From contig NC_134279.1 of the NCBI RefSeq assembly GCF_949628215.1, positions 50,580,266 through 50,644,265 of the forward strand: a DNA stretch of 64,000 nt. Direction: 5' to 3'. The translations under genes and the position numbers were made by a program. Position 1 is the first letter of the stretch, and each line of letters starts with the position of its first letter. Under the pieces are notes generated by a model, which saw only the letters and a list, made by a program, of their open reading frames with translations, was not told the origin of the DNA and did no database searches. Origin of the DNA: Phalacrocorax aristotelis (Eukaryota; Chordata; Aves; Suliformes; Phalacrocoracidae). Below are positions 11,951 to 23,100 of this stretch, in pieces.

Positions 11951-13879
11951 CACGTTGCTGGTGTGGGTTTTTAGCTAGTTGAATGCTGGCATCGTGTTTG
12001 AAATGTCTAAAATCTGATAGAGCCTGCTCCCGCGCACCCGGACCGCTCCGGCCCCGCAGGAAGAGCGCTAACGCTCTTGAGGCTTTAAAAGAGTATCTTT
12101 AATGCTCGCTCCTCCGCTTGCTGCTATTTATACCACGCAAGGTTGGCAAGGAGAGGAGAGCCTGCGTTTGAAAAGGACATTGAGCTTAAACTCGATACCG
12201 TTGTTCCAAGGCCGAGGCGAGAGTGCAGATCTCTAAAATAAAACAAAACAAGCTCCAGCAAACATCCCCCTCAAAACTACCTAGGCCCCCCGTCCCTGTT
12301 TTTCTAGTTCATGATGGAAGTTGAGAATCGAGCATCCCCTTCTCCTTAGGGGTGTGTAGGTTGTAGCTTCAGACGCAGCTCTGACAGCCTGCCACCGGGA
12401 CTAAGGCTGCGCTTCGGCGGGTTTTTGTTTGTTTTATGCCTGTGATGTGATGAGCAGTGCAACTGGTTAAACCCCACAGCAGGGGGTTATCTGGAAGATG
12501 AAGTTTCACACTGTGGCAGATAAATGACTTTCACTTGGGTAAAATAAATCGTGATTGGTCACTGCCTATGCATTGTAAAGCTGGTCACAGTCTAAAAGTA
12601 GCTATAATGTAAAGTATTGTTAATACTAAGCCTAATAAATCAAGTGATAACACTATTGAATAGGTACTCATGGTTAATAATTCTCCTCTCCTTTTTGTAA
12701 ATGAACTTAATCCGCAGTAATACTTCTCTCTCTGAAGTGAGGAGAGGTAAGCTTTTCCTGTAACAAAACTTTTCTTGTTTTCTTTTTTTTTTTTTTTGTG
12801 GGAGCAGAAAAGCTTTAACCTGCCTGATCTATATCACTGAGGTTTTCAGAGTGGATGGTGGTCACCCACATGATGGAGTTCACTGTCTGGATTACTAAAT
12901 AAGACTGGTATTAAAAGTTGTTTATTCCTTGTGACATGCACCGTACCACTGTGGAACCGCAGCGATGCGTTGTAGCGGCTGGCTTGCGTGGCTTCATACC
13001 AGCCACTGGGGCTAACTGAGTTCCCCCAGTGCTAATTATCGTGGGTGAGCAATAGGCTGCTTTTTGAGCTCTGTTTTTATGGAGCTTAATTGTACATGTG
13101 GTAACAAGGCTGTATTTAAAATTCATATACTCACTTTTAAACTATTGTACAGTTCTGATTTCTGGCTGAGATCAGGCTGCCTCAGAACTGTGGTGAAATA
13201 GTGATGATAATCTGATAGCTCTGATGCTGAAACTTTACCTAGCATCCTTTTCCATCCAGGGTAAATGTGATTCAGTGTGTAAAGATTCCATAACTTGAAA
13301 ATATTTGAACAAATGTTAAACTTTTAGTAGCTGGCACCTTAAAACTGGTTTCATGGTATCTTTTTTAGCAATTTAGATGCAGTAAATAGCAAGCCTTACT
13401 GTTGGGTGCATAACTGTTTGTGGTTCTCATGTGTTAGTCACTTCTGAGGTATTGATTTCAGCTGTAAGACTAAGTCTGCAAAAATGCAATGTAAAGGCCT
13501 TGACAAAGTCAAGAATTGACAGAGTAATGGCACTCTAAGTGCATTTGGGGCTCCTATTTCTAACTCTTGCATTTTGTGGTTTCAAACTTTTCTCTGCAAT
13601 CACGTATGGAAGAAGTGGGTTTCTTTTTTAGGAAGAGCCAGGATTCTTGCACAGAGGTGGATTGTGATGAGAAATGTCAACCATCGTAAGGCTGTTTGGT
13701 GTTTGGTTTTTTGTTGCTGTTGTTTGTTTTTTTTAAATTGTAGGACTTAGCACTGAGCTGAGATCTAACATGTCAAGTAGCTACTGATCTCAGCAATCTA
13801 GGAAAATAATCACTTAGACTTGTAATAGAAACTGTGGAATGCAGATTAGCCAGCTGGTAGTGTGGGACTGATTTTTCTA

Positions 13880-13985
13880 TATCTAAAAATAAAAACATAT
13901 ATATATATATTTATAGATATATATGCATTTTATACATTATAAATATTTAATACATTATAAATTCATGCTTTACCTATATAAATGT
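13880..13985. repeat. AT-rich simple sequence with a short direct repeat
   Basis: An (AT)n-like tract around 13900-13925 is followed by ATACATTATAAAT at 13932-13944, repeated exactly at 13950-13962 with 18-bp periodicity. This is ordinary AT-rich low-complexity DNA, prone to slippage. Confidence 0.7.
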
Positions 13986-15501
13986 GGTGTTTTACATATT
14001 CCTATAATATGCTAAAGTGCGCCACTGCTGTAGTGTGATTGTGTGATGTTGAGACATAGCTACGTGAACAAAAGTGCCACACGTGGTATGATCCAGCAGA
14101 AACTGCTGAAGTGATTGCCTGCCCTGAAGTGCCTATCTCTGTTTAGGTCATTTTGTTCTTTTCATTCAACTTCATAGTATATGATTTACAGTTTAACTGT
14201 GAAAATCAAACCCTTTCAAAGTTGTCTTTATCCCATGAATTCAGAGGATTTCCTGGCGAGTTTGTGGTATGCTCAGGCTGTGCAGTAGTTTGGAGTTAAA
14301 GCTGCAGAAGGTTAATGCTCTTTACTCTGTTTCACTTGCTGTCTTGTGGAACGGGAAACAAGAGTTAGTGCTTCTTCACCACACTTCACTGTTGTGAAGC
14401 ATAACTGGTTGTTGTACAGTTTCTTTTAGCAAACATAAAAGTGAGAACGATAACAGCCTAGTTCTTTTTGAGGGAGTATTTGCACTGTGGAGTTTTTTCC
14501 TCTTTCTAATTCATGCTCACCTGGCAATATGAGGTCCATAGATACAAGTCCACTGTCCTGGACATGTTAGTTTGGTTTGATGGCATCTGCTGACATCTGT
14601 GAGGTCTGGATGGAGTGACCTGTGAAATGGTGCTCCTTCTTCCTTTGTGAGATCAGCTGTAAGTCTACACAACTGGCCAAAAAAGAAATGCCTTTAGTCA
14701 TTGTGCTCCTGAACGAATGTGATCGTACTCTTGGTGAGTGTGAGTATTTGGTGCTGGGAGTATTAGACTTCTGTTTTGCCCCTGTTCATATGTTGGAGTT
14801 GTAGCTGAGGCTACTGGCGAGGGATGCTGACTGGCCATGTCTCTAGTGTTGAATTGCAGCAGACTGAATAATGTTGTCTGAAGAACTTAGAAAATTAGAG
14901 GACTTTGTTGCACCATCATTCCAGGATGGTTTGGGAACTAAGGATGTGTATGTCAATGGCCAGTCTGATAGAGCTGTGGTGAAGACTGTGGGTTGGTAAA
15001 TCAACTGCTGTGAAACAAGAAAGGCTACGAATTTTTGTCCATCAGCTATGGTTTGTGTGCCCATTCTCAAAATAACATGAAGTACCTTTTTTTATTTTAC
15101 TTGGTGGTGTACCTGTACACTCCTAGTGTGTCAAACGCGATTACTCCTACTTGAGAAAGCTGAAGGTAAGATAGTTGTAGTATTTCAAGACCATGATATG
15201 AGGCCACTTTTAAACTGGAGGTATAAATGGCAGATGCTGCTGACGCTGTCTTACGCAGAGCACACATCCTGTTAATGCCTAGTCTACAAGAGTCATCAGT
15301 TCTTGGACAAAGTTTGAGGTGCTTGTTGTTAATATCTGATTCAGAGGTTTTAGTGGCAGTGAAATGTTTCATTTACTGCAATTATTAGAGATACTTGAAA
15401 TACGAGAGATGTGACTTTAGAGGGAAGCCAGGAAGTGTTTGCAGAATACTCCTCTGAGTTTGCCTTTTTTTTTTTTTTTGTTAAAAAATGTTTTAATTTA
15501 C

Positions 15502-15665
15502 AGAATTACAAATTGGCTGGGAGGCGCCTTTAGAGGTCACTTTTTCCAACTTCCAGATCGAAGTAGGTCTACTGCCTGTGGTAGGTCAGGTCAGCCATGT
15601 CAGGGTCCAGCTGAGTCTTGAAAAGTCTCTGTGGATGGAGGTTCTGTAACCTGTTTCAGATATTC
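15502..15665 (-). mobile_element. Old CR1 LINE fragment
   Basis: Diverged minus-strand CR1 3' sequence. Recognisable words include CCTTTAGAGGTCAC with TTCCAACTTCC, then CAGCTGAGTCTTGAAAAGTC, GGATGGAGGTTCTGTAACCT and GTTTCAGATATTCTAGC, matching the order of the CR1 3' region read in reverse. The terminal GATTCTAT-like repeat is largely eroded. The divergence indicates a much older insertion than those at 7.4 or 27.7 kb. Confidence 0.7.
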
Positions 15666-17539
15666 TAGCAAATAACTTTGTTCAAAGAAAGAAATAACTT
15701 GAACTGGGATGGCTAATGAGCCATTTATAGAATTATAGGCTGGGGATGTTACATAAGTCAGTAGGCAATTGTACCCAGTTTTGGAGTTTGGTACTGCGCT
15801 CCTTCAGATGAAATGCAAAGAAACCTTCAAGCAAATTGGTCTAAAGCAAGCGGTTGGTGCCCCTTGCGTCTAAAATTACACTGATTAGATAATTCATCCT
15901 GTTGCTGTGCAGGGCCCTAGCTCTTCATTGCAGCTCCAAGTTGCAAGAAGATCATAGTTCTGCCCGTCGGTGCTGTGCAGTTCTTTGAATGCTGGGTCCT
16001 GCTATAAGAATTCTCATGCACTCCCTTTGAGATTAGTTGCCTCCTCTTTGACTTGTTTGTCCTTTCATCCATTTGAAGCTGTGATGTGTCAGATGTCCTT
16101 AGAATTCCTTTTAGCTTGGGGGGAAGAATCTCCAAGTTTTCTGGGACAGATTAGTAGAAACTTGACCTTTTTTAGTGATATATAGGTAAATGGTGAGAAA
16201 TTGGAAGTCTGGTTTGTGAATACAAGTACATATAGCTTGATATATAATTATCCTGAAGAAAAGTGGCAAAAATACAATGTGTGAACTTGGAAGTCTGTCT
16301 GTATGGCTCCCAGCTTGTGGAGTAAAAGGTACATACGCAGCTGGCTCTTACTTGTAAAGAGGGTATCCAGTTTTAGAAAAGTATAAAGGGTTATTTGATT
16401 GGAAATTGTCAAAATTGGACATGCTTTTCACTTTGGGTTTGGTGGGGTTTTCTTCTTTGCCTATTTTATTAATTTTGGTGTCTTGATTTCTGTGTTATTT
16501 AGTGTCACTTCTCTGTAGCTGCAGTGTTCCATATTGGTAGTTTTCTTGTGTCTGTTTTGGCTTCGAAGTTGCTTGATTAAAAAGATAGCTAATGGGAAAC
16601 TCACTTACCCTGAACATTTGGAAGTAACTGGGGTGGGTATTCCTTTTGGGAGATGTTGATCCATTAAACAAAACCAATATGCAAGTATGCATCCCAGTGT
16701 TAGGATTATTTATATCAGCACTAAAATACTAATTAATCATTTAAATTATGAACCAACATAAAACTTTCTTTAACAATATCAAGACGCTGTCCTGCTCTTG
16801 AATTTCTGTGATGTTCTCTAGAGAAAAATTGAAGAATAACTCGAAATTTGGTTTGAAAGACTTTTAACACTCCTCTTTGCCACAGGCAGTGCTATTTGGT
16901 GTATCATGTCATCTGCAGTGATGTAATTTGGAGATAAAACTCTTCTTTTGATGCAGTTCTAGTTGTGACAGAGGATGAACTTTCCTGACATCTTCATTAC
17001 TAGGCTTTATTTAAATGCTTGTTAAACCTCCTCCTGATTTTCACTTATTCTGTTCATACATGAACAGTGCTTTTTGGGGTTAGCAAACCCAAAAGTCACA
17101 CTTTTCAAAAACACAGTTTCTAGTGAGTTCTATCAATTAAGTTTATGTTTTTCCCAGAAACTGGAGTAATTAAAACTGATTTAAAATGATCTGTTTCATC
17201 TTGATTTGTTGGCCCAGATTTGTCTGAAAGTTGACTTGTGTTGGTGGAGGAGTTGGGACTAGCACATTAAAGCTCAAATAAAACCAAAACCCACTAGAGT
17301 GAAAGGACTGGTTGTTTGAACAACTAATTCTTGCAGCAAGGTATAGACAGTATTGGGGTTTCCGCTTTGTAGAATGTAAAAACAAACTTGTTAATGATCG
17401 TCTATCTTCGTTCCCGGGAGATTGCATTATGCACAGCATGGGACTGAAACAGTGATCTTGGTCAGCTGGTCTAAGAAATTAGCACTGCAATTAGTCTCTC
17501 ATACTGTTATTCAGCAGAGAGATCTAATCTGGCTTGTCA

Positions 17540-18480
17540 GAAAAATTTTTTCAGAGATTGCACACTGCATTTGATGTGCTTGACAAAGCCTCCCCTGTTG
17601 TCTTTAATGCTATGTACAGTTCTCGGTGCCAGGCTCAGTGCAGTTTGCCACAGGTGCTCCTGTCCTAGTGCTTTGGTTTTATTTTTCTTGTGTAGACGTG
17701 TTGGTTGAAACCAGGTGACGCTTTGTCGATCTTTGCATGTGGACTTTGTGATTCCCTCAGAGAGGATTGGCAGCTTTTGGTTTTGTGAATATGCTGGTGT
17801 TAAAATCATTACCATATGGCTCTTTTTGGTTCACATACACACATCCCCCCCATTGCTCTGGGGAGAAGAAAAAAGGAAGAGGCATGCAATGCTTGTATTC
17901 AGGTACTGCTTTCCACCTTTTGGACAGCAGTCATTCAGTCCTGTGTGTACGTGATTATTGCTGACTCATAGCTGAAGCTCCTGATGGTCCTGTGGATTCT
18001 CTGTTGACACTGACTGTCTAAGCATGTGAAGAGCTTCCCATTGATGCGGTCTCCACTGAGTCCCTCTCAACAGTGTGGCCTGACAGTGTAAACCTCACCT
18101 TTGATACTACTTGTTTATGCCTGTTTGATGCAGGCCACCTATGGATGTACTGGCCTAGTTGTTCTTGGTGCATAAGCAGGCTCTGTTTGTTGCAGCACAC
18201 TCTCCTCTGATTTGTGCACTAGTTATTGCTTTCCTCCCACCAGTAGTCAGGGGTTTTAAAACCATTACTCCATGCTTGACTATTATCTAATCTTGGAAAG
18301 CCTATTGATTGCGATATTCCACTGTTGCAACGCTACCTCACTGCATGGCCGGTCTGCCAGTTTTGTCTCTGCAAGGCACCCTTAATGCTGACATGGTAAT
18401 AGTTTCATTGCGTTGTAGATATCTAGAAGATGTCTGTAGAAACTTGGTGTTTCTTGATGCTAGCACAATGTGGACAACTC
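17540..18480 (-). pseudogene. Decayed PIF/Harbinger (HARBI1-like) transposase relic
   Basis: Read on the minus strand, degenerate versions of the HARBI1-type transposase motifs appear in family order: a TF..L-like helix about 18470-18385; an LATVEYR-like block (18349-18307); YIHRWP, for family YIRWP (18160-18130); a degenerate AIDGTH block with the first catalytic Asp position (18054-18022); a GWPGxVHD-like block (17932-17908); ILTPAYS, for family LGDPAYP (17815-17787); a GRLKGRW-like block read as GKLH.AWHREL (17652-17620), just after where the catalytic Glu should lie; and a CCVLHNLCEN-like block (17569-17540). Spacings of roughly 27-60 codons are close to those of the family. The frame is broken by stops and frameshifts throughout, so no protein can be made. 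A possible N-terminus extends to about 18.83 kb. The family cuts and moves DNA with a DDE nuclease and normally partners with a Myb/SANT protein. The assignment is by eye from degenerate motifs. Confidence 0.6.
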
Positions 18481-20099
18481 CCGGTTTCAGGTGTGCTCTC
18501 TACCACATATTTGTAACTGGGCAGTCTATGTGGTGTCCATATAATCTCATTTGTATTTTAGGTGTAAGTTTGCAGAAGCTAAATGCTATTGCAGATTTCC
18601 ACTAAAGAGAATGCTGTTTTGTATATTTGCTTTGCTCCTCACTTAGTGATACACGTCAGATTTATGGCATTTCATTCTTTTATTTTTCAAGCAGTGTGGA
18701 ACATGGTCTGGTTTTGTTGTCTGTGAAATCTCGTCCTTTTCAGGTCTCTATCACCAGCAGATGCCATCAACAGCATGGAAGTACTGGAAGAAGAGTTGCT
18801 GATACGATTCATAGTTTGTAGAGCTGCACCCATTATCACATAACATGTGGCTCAACTTAATGAATTTGTTGCCAGCATTATTTCTCTGAGAAGTACCTTT
18901 CCCTCACATAATAGAATACTTATCATGCACTTTTTTGGGTACAGTAAGGGTCATCGTATTTGCTCGTTTGCAGGTAATCAGATTTTTGTCAAGTTTGTAT
19001 CTACAGGTGAATTGCTGGAGTTCTTCCTTTGCAAGGTTTCCTAAAATGAAGGGAATTCCTCACAGCTATTTTGATCTGGTTGTGTCCTTACTTGTGTCTC
19101 AATATAAAAGTGTCTCAAAGCTATAGATCTCCCCTGTAGTGTATCTATGTTTCTTCTACTTTGTTTGTGCTCGTGAACAGTTCATGAGACCTGTTGAGGA
19201 ATTGTTATAGCTGAGTATTATGAAACTGAACTGTCTGGGTGTTGTCTCCTACTATAGTAATATAATCAGCCAGAGCCTTGATGCCAGGAGATAATAATGG
19301 CTGGTTCTGCAGTCAGCATGGGTTGGTGGCCTCAGGCAGCTGGATGCCTTTAGGCATTTGCTCTCTTAGTATCTGCTTAGAAGGATGGCAGAGGCTTGCC
19401 AAGCAGTTAGGAAGCTCACTTATTGCAGCATGCTTGAATCTGTAGTCGCAGAATAAATGTTCTTGCTCTGCACCAATTCATGAATAGCTGCTTCTGATAC
19501 TCATTTGCGGTTCTGCAGCACACTGCTTCACCTAAGGTTTCTCTGTCCTTGGTATGAGAACATTGAGGAGCTACAAAGTAGTACAAACCTTGTAAGCTTG
19601 ACAGTTCTCTTGGGAGATTATAAAGGCTTTTGGCCATCCACTTCATTATGTATACTGCTCATGGTAAGTTTGCTTCTACCTTATTACGCAAACACACAGA
19701 TCGAGATATCTGAGCAGTTTCTGTATGTGGTTAGGACTCATCATTACCTTTCTTTCCTTGCCCTGAGCTTATTTGGGTTTGTGTGCCATGGGTTTTGTGT
19801 AATGAAGTGTCCTGCTGCTCAGTAAATGGGCTCCAAAGTCAAATACCATAAAGCAAGTATTTAGTGTCACAACCATTATGAAACTTATGAGAAATCTGTA
19901 TTGGGCATAACTAGTATTTATTCATGCTCCTTTGATCTAATAATGCTGCATCTCAAGATGTTAGTAAGTCTGGTTCCAAATTTCAGCCAGCTTGAGTTGT
20001 TGGTTCATTTAATAGCTTAATTGCAAGGTGATGATAATTGAATAGCAGCTGTACTCAGTTTCCTAGATGAAGAGGGTGTATCATTAGACTTTCTGAAGT

Positions 20100-20157
20100 C
20101 TTGCTAAAGCTGCCTTTCCTAAAGAGGTATTGCAGCTTTAGCTATTACTTTAGCAAG
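20100..20157. repeat. Nested inverted repeats (alternative hairpins)
   Basis: GCTAAAGCTGC at 20103-20113 is the exact reverse complement of GCAGCTTTAGC at 20132-20142 (11-bp stem, 18-base loop). The overlapping word CTTGCTAAAG at 20100-20109 is the exact reverse complement of CTTTAGCAAG at 20148-20157. The two arms can form competing hairpins. It lies 1.6 kb beyond the Harbinger relic; no functional RNA family was recognised. Confidence 0.6.
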
Positions 20158-23100
20158 AAGAGTATTAAGCTTGCTTTTTTGTTGTTGTTGTTTTGGACTA
20201 GTAGCTTCCCTGCTTAGCCTGTAGCCTGTTGGCTGGGTGCGTGAAGCGCTAGGCAGTGATGCCTGCCATATTAGTTGGGTTCTCTGGGTTTTTTTTCCCA
20301 GCATATGGGTTTTTTTGCTTGGCCTAGCCTAGTGGCAATCAGTATTGTAATTCTTTCCATCTGTACCCAGCTATCTCTCTAGCAGTGTCTCCTGTAAGCT
20401 GAACTGTTGGCATCTTGCAGGTCACTGCACTGCTGTGTCGGTGTGTAAGCCTTACTCTGCAGCATTGTGTAGTTACTGACACGTTTGTAAAAATGTACTT
20501 TTTAGCCAAGTAAGTGCTGTGGAGACTTGGGAGGAATGACTGTAATGTATCCAAACTGGAGAAGAGTGAAGGTAATGAACAGCAGCAGTTCAAGTAGCCC
20601 TTCCAGCAGAACGCATGACATTTCAATGGGATAGCTTGGCATGTGGGCATGCCTTCAGCCTTTATGCTTGTGAGGGGTACCCTATAGGTAAGTTGTTACC
20701 AAAGTGTAGTAAGCCTGTGTGGAAGGTGTTTCCTCCCCCTGCAATGGGCTGTCTTCAGTGCAAAGTACGTGGGAAAGCGTTGTCTTCTACAGGTCACTCC
20801 ATCATAGGCCTTCAGGTATTTCCAGTTGTTCAGCTTTCTTATTGAAGACCATATAGAGCTAGATGGAGGACTTTGGGATCAGTGTTTCTGTCCTCTAATA
20901 TCTAATGGAATGCATATAATTGATAAAAGAAGTCTGGTTCTGTAGAGGTCATTCCATAGTATTCACATAGGTTATATTTAGAGCTTGTTTATATCTGATT
21001 GGTGTCAGACTAAAGCTACTGTTACAAACTGCTTAATTATTTATAAACACACAGTGAATGCCAGCTTCTTGTAGAGTGGCAGCCTAGAATTTTGTTCTTT
21101 TAAAAAAACAATGTGGGGAGAAAGGATTCTAGGGAAAAAAAATTTCGATTGCAATATGTTCTTGATGGCTGTCTTTTGCCAACCAGTTCTATGCTTGTGA
21201 AATGTAAATATAGCCAGATGCTGTGGAGAAGTAGGTTTCTCGATCTCTAGGACTAATCATGGTCTCTGGGTAGCAGAAGGTGGCTTACAAGACAGTTGCC
21301 AAAGTAGTATGCTGGCTCCTTCCCTGTATTTCTTTGGCTGATCTTCTCCCTCTTCCCCAAAAGAATTTAATTTAAAAATGCAGTATTCCTGTTCATCTTA
21401 TTTCTTATTTAGATGCAAGTGAACAATTTTAACGGTGCACAGAGGTGCAGATCTTTGACACTCTTAAATGTTAACAGCCATTCAGTGTGTGTGGTTTGTT
21501 TTCTGGTTTTGTCTGAGAGAAACACCATTTCAGAGATATCTTAAATGACAAACAACTTATTTTTTTGTCTCAAAATAACATTGCATAACTGGGTAATCAT
21601 GCAGCCTATTAAGAAGAGTAAGTGTAGCATCCTTCTGCTTGTTCATTCAGTGCTTAGTTGTCTAGTATTTTGTAAACATAGATATGAGCTCAGTGTTGTT
21701 GTTTGGTGGTTTTTTGCCTTTTTTTTTTTCTTTAAGCCCTTGCACTATTCTTTTCCCCTTTGTCACACAGAAATATTTAAAGTTTGCTTTATTTTGACTT
21801 ACAGCTATCGGTGTAGAATACCGGTTACTGCTGTTTGGTAGCTGGGTTTTGACATAGAATAGCAGAAAGAAAACTTGGTATGAAATCTTCAAAACCTTTT
21901 GACTTTCCTAATGCAAAACAGTAGCATTTTTAAAGACAGAAGATGTATCTGTAGTGTCAGAGGGGGAAAATGTCACATAATGTGCGTGTGTCCATACTTG
22001 CAAAGAAAAGAAGTCCGCTGTTGAAGCGATGATGAATACTCCAGTAACTCTTCTATGCTCTTCAGCTCTTCCAGAAATCACTTTTGTAAAGTGGCAAAAT
22101 GGCCTTTGTACTCAACAATACTCCCTGGAGAACAAATGTAATCTCTCTGGACTAACAGCTGCCTTTCTACAAACCAGTGACTTTGAGGTTAATGTTTAAA
22201 TGTTTAAACAGATTTGGCACGTTGCCATTTAAGTGGAACAGCACGTGCTTAACCTTGAGAGTCACAGTTCCCTGGTGAGCCAGGAAAAAAAATAAAAAAA
22301 ATTACTCAATAGGGCAGTCATCTGGTAACTTCAAAGACTGTAAATTAAGGCTAATTCTGAACAGGGGTATCTTAAAGGAGGATGATCGATCAGATTTTCC
22401 TGTTTAGCTGAGGGAAAGGTAATTTTTAGAGATTGTGTCAGAACTTTTTGGGTGGGTTAAAGTCCAGTATAAACAAGCTAGTGTAGACTCTGGTAAAAAT
22501 AAGCTGAAAAGATGCCAATCTGTGTGTAGGAATTTGAAATTTGTTGAAAACTCGGTAACTTGTTAAATTCGGATAACTTTATTTTTGGTTGTCTTGGGTT
22601 GGAACACCAGGGTTCAGCAAAGATTTGATGAGTGTAAAGCTCAAACTTAATTTTGGAGTCTTGGTATTTATGACTTGAAATGGAAAAAAATAGAAGAAAG
22701 CCAAGAGCAATTGTACTGGTGTTTTTCAGATGTCTACTGCTCTTTACCTTAATCCAGAGGACTGTGTTGCCTGCATATGGAAGAGAAATGGGAGCTTCGA
22801 CCCTGGGACTGCATCTCTAATTCAGTCCTATTCTGACTTTAAGCTTACCAAGAACTCTGTTAAAAGCATCCCTCTTGGGAGAGCGCTTCCTTCCTCTTGT
22901 GCCAGATGATGCAAACCCAAGTTTTCTGCCAAGTATCCCAAGTATTTTATGTTAGTGGCCAGGTCACAGCCATGCTGCATTGGTGACTGGATGTTCTCTG
23001 TAAGGTGAGGGAATGAAGCAGCATTCAAGGTGTGCTGAGGTAAGCCTGGCTGAGCAGAGGGAGAAAATTTTCTGTCCTCATCTTGCTTTGTTAGACCATC

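Noticed and set aside
10322..11974. Many overlapping long open frames (up to 167 codons) on both strands
   Set aside because: They sit in the CpG island where stop codons are rare. The translations are Pro/Arg/Gly/Ala-rich, overlap in many frames, and match no family.
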